This document shows positions 33,129-41,588 of a stretch of 64,000 nt of DNA, piece after piece. Position numbers and translations under genes: made by a program. Location of the stretch: NCBI RefSeq assembly GCF_013032005.1, contig NZ_WQBE01000001.1, positions 186,001 to 250,000 of the forward strand, written 5' to 3'. The DNA is from Ruegeria atlantica. Its GTDB lineage: Bacteria; Pseudomonadota; Alphaproteobacteria; Rhodobacterales; Rhodobacteraceae. The notes beneath the pieces are model-generated. The model did not search any database and was not told the origin of the DNA. It saw only the letters and a program-made list of their open reading frames with translations. The stretch's first letter is position 1; the number at the start of each line of letters is the position of its first letter.

Positions 33129-34001
33129 TCAGCCGCTTGCGCCGTTGTGGTGGATCGTGCCCAACTCGGACAAGTTATATCCACCGAATTCGGCAGCACG
33201 GTTGGCAAAACGTTCAGACTGAAAAAAGCTGAGAAGTTTCAGCATAGGGTCATCAAAATAAGCGCGGCGCCAGATGGCCAGGTCCAACCGTTCAGTATGG
33301 GTGGGCGCGAAGCCCAGATTGTATAGGCTGGCCAGGGCACCCAACCCAAACCCGGCTTCGGCCTTGCTGTCATGCAGGGCAATGGCCAGTTCTTCTTCGG
33401 TCCGGGCGCAGGCGGGTAGGGCGTCCAGATCGTCGCGTGTCAGATCGTGGGCTTCTAGCTGTGCGTCGAACAGCCGTTGGCTGGCGGCGCTGTCCTGCCG
33501 CAGGATCACCCGCCGTCCTTTCAGATCGGCAAAGCCGGTGATGCCGGAGACACCTGGTGCCAACAGCAATCCGCGTTGTCGCTGCGCGATTTCATACAAA
33601 ACCACCGGGGCTTCACCCAGGTTGGCGCGCAGGGATTGCGTATTGAACCCCTGATCCTCATGAATATGCAGTGCCGCAGCTTGCGCGCTGCGGTCCTTCA
33701 GACGGGTCAGCCCGTCGAAGGAACCGTCATAATACGTGGCCAGACCCGAACCGCTTTCGCGCAAAGCCCAATCAAGCAGCGGATCATGGCTGCCAGCAAT
33801 GATCGGGGGCAGGGCCGGTTCCGCCACTTGCGGACCCGACCGGGATGCGTTCAGCCAGGCGATGACCTCTGCCCGTGGAAACAGCAGCTTGCCCATGGCG
33901 CGCACGCACGGGACTTCGCCGGATGAGGCCAGATCATAGGCCTTGCGCTCGCCAATGCGAAGCAGGTCGGCCAGCTCTTTGGTGGTTAGATATTCGGACA
34001 T
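33129..34001 (-). CDS. HTH (excisionase-type) regulator fused to a PBP-like sensor domain
   Basis: 290 residues. Residues 1-55 (MSEYLTTKELADLLRIGERKAYDLASSGEVPCVRAMGKLLFPRAEVIAWL) are an HTH_17/MerR-like domain. The rest (IIAGSHDPLLDWALRESGSGLATYYDGSFDGLTRL ... GVSGITGFADLKGRRVILRQDSAASQRLFDAQL ... AEAGFGLGALASLYNLGFAP) is the PBP-like PF12727 domain also seen with molybdate regulation and molybdopterin genes. It is the last gene of the formate dehydrogenase operon and abuts the small membrane peptide (TGA next to ATG). Likely senses molybdate, tungstate or a cofactor intermediate and controls the operon or tup. Ligand is inferred. Confidence 0.8.
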   Translation of the reverse strand: MSEYLTTKELADLLRIGERKAYDLASSGEVPCVRAMGKLLFPRAEVIAWLNASRSGPQVAEPALPPIIAGSHDPLLDWALRESGSGLATYYDGSFDGLTRLKDRSAQAAALHIHEDQGFNTQSLRANLGEAPVVLYEIAQRQRGLLLAPGVSGITGFADLKGRRVILRQDSAASQRLFDAQLEAHDLTRDDLDALPACARTEEELAIALHDSKAEAGFGLGALASLYNLGFAPTHTERLDLAIWRRAYFDDPMLKLLSFFQSERFANRAAEFGGYNLSELGTIHHNGASG

Positions 34002-34127
34002 TCAGTCGAGACGCACAGCCGAACCGGTTCCCGCTTCAGCAGCGCTGAAGCCGACCTGTTGCAGTGCATAGGGCGCAGCGACGGTGATTACGACCATTAC
34101 GGCCACAGCGGCAAGAAAGGCTTTCAT
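34002..34127 (-). CDS. 41-residue single-pass membrane peptide in the formate dehydrogenase operon
   Basis: The frame starts MKAFLAAVAVMVVITVAAPYAL, a single hydrophobic helix (or a signal-like segment), then QQVGFSAAEAGTGSAVRLD. GGAGGAGACCA precedes the ATG, and the ATG overlaps the TGA of the WD40-cytochrome gene (ATGA), so it is translated with it. The stop is immediately followed by the regulator ATG. The precise nesting between two coupled genes argues it is real. Likely anchors or matures the cytochrome complex. No homologue is known to me. Confidence 0.7.
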   Translation of the reverse strand: MKAFLAAVAVMVVITVAAPYALQQVGFSAAEAGTGSAVRLD

Positions 34128-35401
34128 TGGTCTCCTCCGGTCTTATTCTCCGGTGCCGTTGCGCGGCGCAAAAAGGCAATCAGGTCATCGCGATCCTGGG
34201 CCTGAGTGATCCGCTGCATCGGCATCTTCGATCCCGGTATGTAGTGGTCTGGCCCCTCGTCGAAAAGGGCATTTATCGTTTCGTCATTCCAAACGATATC
34301 AGAGTCTTGCAGCGTATCCGAGTAGAAATATCCCGCCAGCGTACCGGCCTTGCGTCCGAAGACTCCATACAAAGTCGGCCCGGCACGCCTTTGCCCGTCG
34401 GGCGTCAGGCTGTGGCAGATCGAACATTTGCGGGAAAATTGCCGTTCCCCGTTGCTCATTTCTTCGGGGTTCTTCAGGAAACTGGGCTCGGCCGCTGCCA
34501 TCTGTTCGCGATCGCCGAAGGATGAAACCGGCCAGCTATACATCGCCTCATCAATGCCTCCCGCGTGGATGTTCTGACCGTCCGCAGAAAAGGCCAGCGC
34601 CCAAACCGGCCCGCGCAGAGTGGCGCGGAAATCCTGCGCGATGTGCCATTCGACTGTGTCGATCACCATGATGTAGCCCTCACCGTCACCCACGGCCAAA
34701 AGGCTACGATCCGGGCTGAGTGCCAGCGCCAGAATAGGACGGCGATCCAGGGTAAAGTCGCGTTCTTCGCCGGTGGTCAGGTCCAAAATGCGGGTCACAC
34801 CGTCGACTGCACCATAGGCAATCCAGTTGTCGGCGACGTTCAGAACCAATTCATTGATCCCGAACCCGTGTTCGACCAGTCGCTGGATTTCCTTTCCACT
34901 GGCTACATCCCACACCCGCAGAGTTCCATCTATGCCAGCCGAGTACAGTGTTGCACCATCTGGTGAAAAAGTGACGGCGTTCACACCGCTGCCCGCGGTA
35001 AGCGTTTGTGCGGCTGACCCATCTTCGGGCCAAAGTCCAATAGTGCCGTCCCAACTGGCAGTGGCGACATGCGTTTTCGAGGCCGCGATCCCCACGATCT
35101 TGCCTTTGTGCTGGCCAACAACCTCTCCGCCCGGCCAGCGGCGCAGGGTGAAATCATCGCCTGCTGAATAGATCGCGCGCCCGTTGAACGCGACCGAGTT
35201 TACGGCTGCCTCGTGCCCTTCCAGCCATTCGGGCCTGCGGTTCGACCACAAACCGACCGAGTTGTCGAAACTGGCGGTGGCGATCCGTCCGTCTGGCGCG
35301 GTGGCGATCCCCATGATCGGCCCACCGTGACCCTTGAGCGTGTAAAACTCGGACATGGCGGGCAGTGGGGCCAGCGCCAGGGCCAGGACCAGCCCGCGCA
35401 T
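34124..35401 (-). CDS. WD40-repeat protein with C-terminal cytochrome c domain
   Basis: 425 residues with a signal peptide (MRGLVLALALAPLPAMS). Residues ~20-295 hold about seven WD40-type blades (for example RIATASFDNSVGLW, HVATASWDGTIGLW, TLYSAGIDGTLRVWD). A haem-binding CSICH lies at residues 326-330 and a probable axial methionine in GSKMPM (M393), giving a class I cytochrome c. The product is periplasmic. It directly follows fdhI (TAG next to ATG), so it is a candidate electron acceptor or assembly partner of the formate dehydrogenase. WD40 plus cytochrome c is an uncommon pairing in this enzyme class. Confidence 0.85.
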   Translation of the reverse strand: MRGLVLALALAPLPAMSEFYTLKGHGGPIMGIATAPDGRIATASFDNSVGLWSNRRPEWLEGHEAAVNSVAFNGRAIYSAGDDFTLRRWPGGEVVGQHKGKIVGIAASKTHVATASWDGTIGLWPEDGSAAQTLTAGSGVNAVTFSPDGATLYSAGIDGTLRVWDVASGKEIQRLVEHGFGINELVLNVADNWIAYGAVDGVTRILDLTTGEERDFTLDRRPILALALSPDRSLLAVGDGEGYIMVIDTVEWHIAQDFRATLRGPVWALAFSADGQNIHAGGIDEAMYSWPVSSFGDREQMAAAEPSFLKNPEEMSNGERQFSRKCSICHSLTPDGQRRAGPTLYGVFGRKAGTLAGYFYSDTLQDSDIVWNDETINALFDEGPDHYIPGSKMPMQRITQAQDRDDLIAFLRRATAPENKTGGDQ

Positions 35402-36601
35402 CTATTCCGCGGGTGAGGCCGCTGCCTTACTGGCCCCTTTTTCTTGTACCTCTTCCAACCACAGCGAGTGATGCTCGCGTGCCCATTGCTCTTCGACTTC
35501 GCCGGTACCCATTGCGTCAAAGGCACCTTCCATGCCCACTGAACCCAAATAGATATGGGCGATAATGATGGCGATGAACACATAGGCGATCATCACGTGC
35601 CAAACCTGCGCGTATTGCATCTCCTCTTGCGGTGACATCTGAGTTGGCAAATTCAGGCCAAACATCTGTGGAATGCCGGTGGAATTAGCGACCGAGAAGG
35701 TCTTGGCGAACATCGGCAGTTCGAACGGGAACAGCAGCGACAGCCCGGACAGGCTGATCGAAACGCCCAGCAGGATACAGGCCCAGAAGATGACCTTTTG
35801 TCCTGCGTTAAACTTCCTGGCAGGCGGATGGCTGCCCTTGGTGAAAAGGCCCCCACCGGCGGCCAGCCATTTCAGGTCCACCCGGTTGGGGATGTTGTGG
35901 GCGATCCAGTTCACGGTGACGATGATCAGACCCAGCATAAATGCCCATGCGAGATTGTTGTGTAACCATTTGCAGCCTTGCGCGATGGTGGCAAACCCTT
36001 CTTTCCCGAAAAGCGGGATCAGGAAATCACGGCCATAAAGGGTCAGCAGGCCGGTCAGGCCAAGTACAAGGAAAGACCCGGCGAACAGCCAGTGCCCGAA
36101 CCGCTCAAAACCGTTGAAGCGGGTTACGGTGCGGCCGGTTTTTTCCCCGTCGATGCGGATTTTTCCGCGGATCAGAAAAAACAACACGATGATGGCCGCC
36201 ATTCCGCCCAGGATATACGTTCCGTATTCGCGCAAGGGGCCTGTGCGGAAGTTCAGCCACCACATGCCACCGTCCTGGATTAGAACGCCAGCCGCAGGCC
36301 CCTTGGATGAAACTGTTGTATCGGCCGAGCCGTATCGGATCGCGCGATAGACATCACTGTCTGAGGCAACGCCGCGTGTTCCCAACTGGCCCAGCAGACC
36401 TTCGGCATTGCCTTGACCGGTGTTGTCCGAGCGATAACGATTGTCGACCTTTTCACCGCGCTGACGGGCCAGAATGTCTTCCAGTGTCGTGGCGCCGCCA
36501 GTGGTGCTGCGTTCGGATTCAGTCGGGACATCCGCACTTTCTTGAGCCAAGGCGACACTGGTGAGGAATAGGGGGATCAGCAGCATTAAGATCAGGCGCA
36601 T
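35402..36601 (-). CDS. fdhI: Formate dehydrogenase cytochrome b556 (gamma) subunit
   Basis: 399 residues with a cleavable signal (MRLILMLLIPLFLTSVALAQ) and a ~110-residue periplasmic N-domain before the cytochrome b core. Four to five membrane helices follow (TYILGGMAAIIVLFFLI, HWLFAGSFLVLGLTGLLTLYG, LAWAFMLGLIIVTVNWIAHN, FWACILLGVSISLSGLSLLFPF, HVMIAYVFIAIIIAHIYLGS). Histidines in RFGHWLF and ARFN-HNLAWAF flank the haems in family members. It hands electrons from the FdhAB module to the quinone pool or to the adjacent cytochrome c. The long N-terminal domain is characteristic of the alphaproteobacterial type. Confidence 0.88.
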   Translation of the reverse strand: MRLILMLLIPLFLTSVALAQESADVPTESERSTTGGATTLEDILARQRGEKVDNRYRSDNTGQGNAEGLLGQLGTRGVASDSDVYRAIRYGSADTTVSSKGPAAGVLIQDGGMWWLNFRTGPLREYGTYILGGMAAIIVLFFLIRGKIRIDGEKTGRTVTRFNGFERFGHWLFAGSFLVLGLTGLLTLYGRDFLIPLFGKEGFATIAQGCKWLHNNLAWAFMLGLIIVTVNWIAHNIPNRVDLKWLAAGGGLFTKGSHPPARKFNAGQKVIFWACILLGVSISLSGLSLLFPFELPMFAKTFSVANSTGIPQMFGLNLPTQMSPQEEMQYAQVWHVMIAYVFIAIIIAHIYLGSVGMEGAFDAMGTGEVEEQWAREHHSLWLEEVQEKGASKAAASPAE

Positions 36602-36628
36602 CTGTCGAATCTCCTGTGTCGTTCGTGT

Positions 36629-36979
36629 CTATCGGTCAAAGCCGCTGACTTGTTTGTGAAAGACCGCTCCAACCGGCGTAAGCGCCGCGTGCAGGTCTTC
36701 TTTAGCGGGGCCGTAAACGTCCAGCTGAGTTGGTGTCAGAATTGCCAGAAAACGATCTGCGAAATTTGCCCCGAAGTTTTGCATGTGGATCATCGCATCA
36801 TCAGAACTGGCGTATCGTTCAAATATGTGAACTGCCGATCCGCTGCGGTGCCATTCATAGGACTTCGCACCGCTTTCATTCAGTGTTGCATCCACCATTT
36901 CAGCCATTAGCGCATCGAATATGTCATCCTGATCTGCTTGCAGGTCAAGTTTCAGCAGCCAATAAACGTCTTCGGTCAT
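36629..36979 (-). CDS. ABM/YgiN-like small protein in the formate dehydrogenase operon
   Basis: 116 residues. A dimeric alpha/beta-barrel ABM fold can be read from strands KSYEWHRSGSAVHIFERYASSDDAM, and a helix-rich C-terminus follows. No signal peptide. It lies between fdhB and fdhI, 109 bp after fdhB and 27 bp before fdhI. Quinol monooxygenase-like proteins are sometimes found with redox genes, but its function here is not known to me. Confidence 0.65.
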   Translation of the reverse strand: MTEDVYWLLKLDLQADQDDIFDALMAEMVDATLNESGAKSYEWHRSGSAVHIFERYASSDDAMIHMQNFGANFADRFLAILTPTQLDVYGPAKEDLHAALTPVGAVFHKQVSGFDR

Positions 36980-37014
36980 GAAATACTCCGTTCAGGTTGG
37001 TCACGCCAACTTAT

Positions 37015-37072
37015 GCCCGGCCAAGTGGTTTGGCCGGGCTGGGACGGTCCCGTAGCTGACACTACGAGACCG
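37015..37072 (-). repeat. Two tandem hairpins between fdhB and the ABM-like gene
   Basis: In transcript order the first hairpin is CGGTC-x-CGTAG / CTACG-x-GACCG (37045-37072, one mismatch, 6-nt loop). The second is GCCCGGCCAA / TTGGCCGGGC (37015-37039, perfect, 5-nt loop). Neither is followed by a T-tract. They may lower read-through or protect the upstream fdhAB message from 3' exonucleases. Confidence 0.6.
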
Positions 37073-37089
37073 CCAATTTCAAAACGGGA

Positions 37090-37683
37090 CTAACCGTCTT
37101 TCTGGTCGTAGGCCGTGCCCCAACCCCAGGCGCCCGAGCCAAACCCGCGCGCCACGACGCGTTCGCGGTAGATGGCCGAAACCACGTCGCCATCACCGGC
37201 GAGCAGGGCCTTGGTGGAACACATCTCGGCGCAGATGGGCAGTTTGCCCTCGGCGATCCGATTGCGACCGTATTTGGCGAACTCTGCGGTCGAGTGCGTT
37301 TCCTCGGGACCACCGGCGCAGAAGGTACATTTGTCCATCTTGCCGCGTGATCCGAAGTTTCCGGCCTGCGGATACTGCGGCGCGCCGAATGGGCACGCAT
37401 AGAAGCAATAGCCGCAACCGATGCACAGGTCCTTGGAGTGCAGGACGACGCCTTCTTCGTTCTGATAGAAGCAGTCGACCGGGCACACCGCCATGCAAGG
37501 CGCATCCGAGCAATGCATGCAGGCCACCGAGATTGAGCGTTCGCCCGGGTTGCCGTCATTGATCGTCACCACCCTGCGGCGGTTGATGCCCCATGGGACC
37601 TCGTGCTCGTTCTTGCACGCAGTGACGCAGGCGTTGCACTCGATGCAGCGTTCAGCGTCGCAGAGAAACTTTGCTCTAGCCAT
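37090..37683 (-). CDS. fdhB: Formate dehydrogenase iron-sulfur (beta) subunit
   Basis: 197 residues with four [4Fe-4S] motifs: [54 protein letters not shown], and the paired CTFCAG / [10 protein letters not shown]. This is the short soluble-domain type (no C-terminal membrane helix), which connects FdhA to cytochrome b FdhI on the periplasmic side. It starts 12 bp after the fdhA stop and ends before a pair of tandem hairpins. Assembly probably requires co-export with FdhA. Confidence 0.93.
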   Translation of the reverse strand: MARAKFLCDAERCIECNACVTACKNEHEVPWGINRRRVVTINDGNPGERSISVACMHCSDAPCMAVCPVDCFYQNEEGVVLHSKDLCIGCGYCFYACPFGAPQYPQAGNFGSRGKMDKCTFCAGGPEETHSTAEFAKYGRNRIAEGKLPICAEMCSTKALLAGDGDVVSAIYRERVVARGFGSGAWGWGTAYDQKDG

Positions 37684-37695
37684 AAATCGTCCTCC

Positions 37696-40590
37696 TTACG
37701 CTGCCGAGATTTTGCAGAGAGTACATTTCGTCTCCTGCATCTGGGTCACTGAATCGTAGCCATAGGTCTGGGCGGTGTTGGAGCTTTCACCCAGAACGTA
37801 GGGATCAGCGCCAGCGGGGTATTTGTCCCGCAAGTCCTGTCCCTGGAAATGGCCGCCGAAATGGAATGGCATGAAGGCCACGCCGGCACCGACCCTGTTG
37901 GTCAGCATCGCCATCACCTTGACTTTGCCGCCCTCGGGACCTTCGACCCAGACCTGAGACCCATCACGAATACCAAGGTTGTTGGCATCTCGCGGGTTGA
38001 TCTCGACGAACATGTCCTGTTGCAGTTCGGCCAGCCACGGGTTCGATCGGCTTTCCTCGCCGCCACCCTCATATTCGACCAGACGACCAGACGTCAGGAT
38101 TAGCGGGTAATCCTTGGAAAAGTCGTTCTTCTGGATCGAAGCGTAAAGGGTAGGCAGGCGATAGGCCTGACGGTCTTCGTAAGTCGGATAGTCCTCCACC
38201 AGATCGCGCCGGTTGGTATATAGCGGTTCGCGATGCAGTGGGATCGGGTCCGGGAAGGTCCAGACGACCGCACGGGCTTTGGCGTTCCCAAAGGGCGCAC
38301 AACCATGCTCGATCGCGACCCGTTGGATGCCGCCGCTAAGGTCGGTTTTCCAGTTGGTCTTCGGACCCGCAACAGCGTCGATTGCTGCGCGTTCCTCATC
38401 CGTCAGATCGCCATCCCAACCAAGATCCATCAGCATCTGCATCGTGAATTCGGGATATCCATCCTGAATTTCCGACCCAACGCTATAGACCCCTTCGGCC
38501 AGCAGGTTGTCGCCATCGCGTTCCACCCCGAAACGGGCGCGGAAGGTCAGGCCACCCTCGGCCACCGGTTTGGACATGTCATAGAGGTTTGGAGTCCCCG
38601 TATGACCCATCTCGGCCGTGCCCCAGCAGGGCCATGGCAGACCATAGTATTCGCCGTCGTTTGGTCCACCAACAGCCTGCAACGTCGTTCTGTCGAACGT
38701 GTGCTGGTTGGCCATATGGCTTTTCAGACGTTCCGGCGACTGACCGGTATAGCCGATGGTCCAGAGGCCCGAGTTGAACTCACGCGTGATGCTTTCAACA
38801 TTCGGGGTTTCGGCGTCTTCCATTTCGATATTGCGGAAGAACCGGTCCGCCCAGCCGAACTTGTTGGCAAACTTGGCCATGATGACCTCGTCCGGCAAGC
38901 TTTCGAACAGCGGATCAACCACCTTGTCGCGCCACTGCAGCGAGCGGTTCGAGGCCGTGACCGAGCCACGGGTTTCGAACTGCGTACAGGCAGGCAACAG
39001 GTAAACGCCATCGGTGCGGTCATGCAGAACGGCCGAGACGGTGGGGTACGGGTCGATCACGACCAGCATATCCAGCTTCTCCATCGCCGTCTTCATTTCC
39101 GGCCCACGCGTTTGCGAGTTCGGCGCGTGACCCCACAGAACCATGGCGCGAACGTTGTTGTCCTGATCCATGTTTGCTGGGTCTTCCAGAACACCGTCGA
39201 TCCAGCGAGAGACAGGGATACCGCGCTCGTTCTGAAGCGGTTTATCCTTGCCTTCCTTGTCCTTGATCGTGGCGAACTGACCAGCCAGCCATTCGGGTTC
39301 TTCACCCCAGACACGTGCCCAGTGACCCCATGCACCTGCGGACAGGCCGTAATAGCCGGGCAGGGTATGAGACAGAACACCAAGGTCCGTCGCGCCCTGC
39401 ACATTGTCGTGACCGCGGAAGATGTTGGTGCCACCACCCGAGGTGCCCATGTTGCCAAGCGCAAGCTGCAGCACGCAGTAGGCGCGGGTGTTGTTGTTGC
39501 CGTTGGTGTGCTGGGTCCCACCCATACACCAGACGACTGTGCCGGGCCGGTTGTTGGCCATGGTGCGGGCAACGCGCTTCAGCTGCGAACCGGGCGTACC
39601 GGTGACACGCTCGACCTCTTCCGGGTTCCACTTGGCAACCTCTTCCTGGATCTGGTCCATACCCCAGACACGGGTGCGGATGAACTCTTTGTCCTCCCAG
39701 CCGTTGTCGAAGATGTGCCACAGGATGCCCCAGATTAGCGCAACGTCTGTGCCGGGGCGGAAGCGGACATATTCATCTGCATGGGCCGCGGTGCGCGTAA
39801 AACGCGGGTCGCAGACAATAAGCGGTGCGTTGTTCTGCTCTTTCGCACGCAATATATGCAGCAGCGAGACAGGATGCGCCTCAGCCGGGTTACCGCCGAT
39901 GATAAAGATCGCCTTACTGTTGTGCATGTCGTTATACGAATTGGTCATGGCGCCGTAGCCCCATGTATTCGCAACACCCGCAACAGTGGTCGAGTGGCAG
40001 ATACGCGCCTGATGGTCCACGTTGTTCGTGCCCCAGTAGGCGGCGAACTTGCGGAACAGATAGGCCTGTTCGTTATTGTGCTTCGCGGAACCCAGCCAAT
40101 AAACACTGTCTGGCCCCGACTCTTCGCGGATGCTCATCATGCCGTCGCCGATCTCGTTGATCGCTTCTTCCCAGCTGATGCGTTTCCACTCTCCACCTTC
40201 CTTTTTCATCGGGTATTTCAGCCGGCGCTCGCCATGGGCGTGCTCGCGAACCGAGGCCCCCTTGGCGCAGTGCGCACCCAGGTTGAACGGACTGTCCCAA
40301 CCGGGTTCCTGCCCGATCCAGACGCCGTCCTGCACTTCGGCGACGACTGTACAGCCGACCGAACAATGGGTGCATACGGATTTGATGTTTTCAACGGCCT
40401 GATTGGCCGCTGTCTGGGCGCTGGCTGGCGTCACGGTTCCACCCGTGGCGCTGATCGCGGCAAGGCCGCCGATCGTCAGGCCCGATCCACGCAGGAATGC
40501 GCGGCGATCGACGGTTTTCTCGCCGACCTGGGACAGGATACTTGTCCGCTGGGGGCGTCTCGCAACCCCGTTGGTCTTTTTCCTTAGCAT
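37696..40590 (-). CDS. fdhA: Formate dehydrogenase catalytic (alpha) subunit, Cys-type, Tat-exported
   Basis: 964 residues. The Tat motif RRAFLRGSG is near residues 29-37. The [4Fe-4S] cysteines are 73, 76, 80 and 108. The metal ligand is Cys198 in RICHSTTVAG, followed by His199, so the enzyme is a Cys-type and no UGA codon is needed. The bis-MGD binding segments (WLGSAKHNNEQAYLFRKF, GGNPAEAHPVSLLHI, CMGGTQHTNGNNNTR) fit formate dehydrogenase. It oxidises formate in the periplasm with W or Mo; the tup genes alongside favour tungsten or flexible use. The ATG is preceded by GGGAGGAAAAC. Confidence 0.95.
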   Translation of the reverse strand: MLRKKTNGVARRPQRTSILSQVGEKTVDRRAFLRGSGLTIGGLAAISATGGTVTPASAQTAANQAVENIKSVCTHCSVGCTVVAEVQDGVWIGQEPGWDSPFNLGAHCAKGASVREHAHGERRLKYPMKKEGGEWKRISWEEAINEIGDGMMSIREESGPDSVYWLGSAKHNNEQAYLFRKFAAYWGTNNVDHQARICHSTTVAGVANTWGYGAMTNSYNDMHNSKAIFIIGGNPAEAHPVSLLHILRAKEQNNAPLIVCDPRFTRTAAHADEYVRFRPGTDVALIWGILWHIFDNGWEDKEFIRTRVWGMDQIQEEVAKWNPEEVERVTGTPGSQLKRVARTMANNRPGTVVWCMGGTQHTNGNNNTRAYCVLQLALGNMGTSGGGTNIFRGHDNVQGATDLGVLSHTLPGYYGLSAGAWGHWARVWGEEPEWLAGQFATIKDKEGKDKPLQNERGIPVSRWIDGVLEDPANMDQDNNVRAMVLWGHAPNSQTRGPEMKTAMEKLDMLVVIDPYPTVSAVLHDRTDGVYLLPACTQFETRGSVTASNRSLQWRDKVVDPLFESLPDEVIMAKFANKFGWADRFFRNIEMEDAETPNVESITREFNSGLWTIGYTGQSPERLKSHMANQHTFDRTTLQAVGGPNDGEYYGLPWPCWGTAEMGHTGTPNLYDMSKPVAEGGLTFRARFGVERDGDNLLAEGVYSVGSEIQDGYPEFTMQMLMDLGWDGDLTDEERAAIDAVAGPKTNWKTDLSGGIQRVAIEHGCAPFGNAKARAVVWTFPDPIPLHREPLYTNRRDLVEDYPTYEDRQAYRLPTLYASIQKNDFSKDYPLILTSGRLVEYEGGGEESRSNPWLAELQQDMFVEINPRDANNLGIRDGSQVWVEGPEGGKVKVMAMLTNRVGAGVAFMPFHFGGHFQGQDLRDKYPAGADPYVLGESSNTAQTYGYDSVTQMQETKCTLCKISAA

Positions 40591-40608
40591 TGTTTTCCTC
40601 CCTTGCGC

Positions 40609-40706
40609 GCCGTGTAAGCCACGGCTGGCTTGGTACTGCTGATGCCGACGTCAGGGCCAATCGCAACCGTCAGTCGGTTGGTGACATCGTCCGGTCGGTA
40701 AACCGG
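40609..40706 (-). repeat. Three small hairpins between the Tat-leader gene and fdhA
   Basis: GCCGTG/CACGGC (40609-40625), CAACCG/CGGTTG (40664-40680) and CCGGT/ACCGG (40691-40706) form short inverted repeats in the 132-bp gap. None has a T-tract. Their function is unknown; they could set the ratio of upstream to downstream expression. Confidence 0.35.
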
Positions 40707-40722
40707 GCGCAGTCGAGGCGGC

Positions 40723-40911
40723 TTAGAAGCGCGCGCTGTCCAGGTAAGCGCGGGTGTGCGCTGTGTCCTGCATCCGGGTTTCGTCCGTGGGCAGCTCGGC
40801 TGCTTCGGCTTTTCCGCTTAGTGTGGCTGCGGCAACAGCAGCGGGCGCTGCGGTTCCGGCCAGTTTGAGGAAGTCGCGGCGCGAGGCGCCTTCTTCCTTG
40901 GTCTTGCTCAT
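40723..40911 (-). CDS. Small Tat-leader protein of the formate dehydrogenase operon
   Basis: 62 residues with a twin-arginine motif (ASRRDFLKLAG) and a following alanine-rich hydrophobic stretch. The remainder is a short hydrophilic tail (ETRMQDTAHTRAYLDSARF). The start at 40911 follows AAAGGAGAAGCCC. It lies between torD and fdhA. Short Tat-signal proteins occur in such clusters (FdhX-like), perhaps as small subunits or Tat passengers helping assembly. Function is inferred from context. Confidence 0.8.
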   Translation of the reverse strand: MSKTKEEGASRRDFLKLAGTAAPAAVAAATLSGKAEAAELPTDETRMQDTAHTRAYLDSARF

Positions 40912-40972
40912 GGGCTTCTCCTTTCCCATTTGCGATCTAGCGCCAATTCGGGCACTGGCGAGTTGCGGTGGT

Positions 40973-41584
40973 TCACACCGCCGTCATTCGGAAGGCCTCG
41001 CGTTCGATTTCCATAAACACCCGACCGGCTGTGCCGACCGAGGCATAGAGAACCGACGCTTCGGCTGCTTCCAAATCAGAATAGAAATGTGTGGCCCAGG
41101 GGCCGATATGTTTGTTCCAGAACGCCTTTTGATCCTCGACCGTGGCGGGTGCGCCAAAACGGCCAACGATCATGCCTGCCATCATTTCCATCAGCGAGGC
41201 AATGTTGTCTTCAGGCTCGAATACGTTCTGCGCTCTGGTGATCCCGCGGACGGCCATGTCATTGCGCAACTGCGCCAGTGGTTTCTCGTTCAAAAAACCG
41301 GTCAGGTAATAGCTGCCATAGGGCAGCAGCTCACCCCGGCCCAGTCCGATGAACAGCGCATTGAATTCCCGTTCCGCGGCGGCGGGTTTGGTGACTTTGG
41401 CCACCCGCGCCATGGCTTGAATGGCTTGACCCAGGTCTGTGCCATCCCCGGTCAGACCCGCGACCTGATCCAGCAGCATCTGATCTGGTGGGCCTGACAG
41501 AAGCAGACCCAGAAAATTGTAGAAATCCGCGCGCAGGCGATCTTCGGCCGAGACTTCCAGATTTTGCGCATTGCCTGCGGTCAT
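40973..41584 (-). CDS. TorD-family chaperone for formate dehydrogenase
   Basis: 203 residues, all-helical, with RLRADFYNFLGLLLSGPPDQMLLDQVAGL near the N-terminus and NALFIGLGRGELLPYGSYYLTGFLNEKPLAQLRNDMA in the middle, the TorD/DmsD pattern (E.PDH-like segment present as PEDN). TorD proteins bind the Tat signal peptide and cofactor-free catalytic subunit until bis-MGD is inserted. AAGGATGACGAA overlaps the previous stop, and the ATG at 41584 is chosen. Dedicated partner: FdhA. Confidence 0.88.
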   Translation of the reverse strand: MTAGNAQNLEVSAEDRLRADFYNFLGLLLSGPPDQMLLDQVAGLTGDGTDLGQAIQAMARVAKVTKPAAAEREFNALFIGLGRGELLPYGSYYLTGFLNEKPLAQLRNDMAVRGITRAQNVFEPEDNIASLMEMMAGMIVGRFGAPATVEDQKAFWNKHIGPWATHFYSDLEAAEASVLYASVGTAGRVFMEIEREAFRMTAV

Positions 41585-41588
41585 TTCG

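Noticed and set aside
38233-39738. 501-residue plus-strand open frame opposite fdhA
   Set aside because: A low-stop shadow frame of a GC-rich gene; composition is not protein-like.
39990-40003. Selenocysteine codon in fdhA
   Set aside because: The metal-ligand position is encoded as Cys (Cys198) and the frame has no internal TGA.
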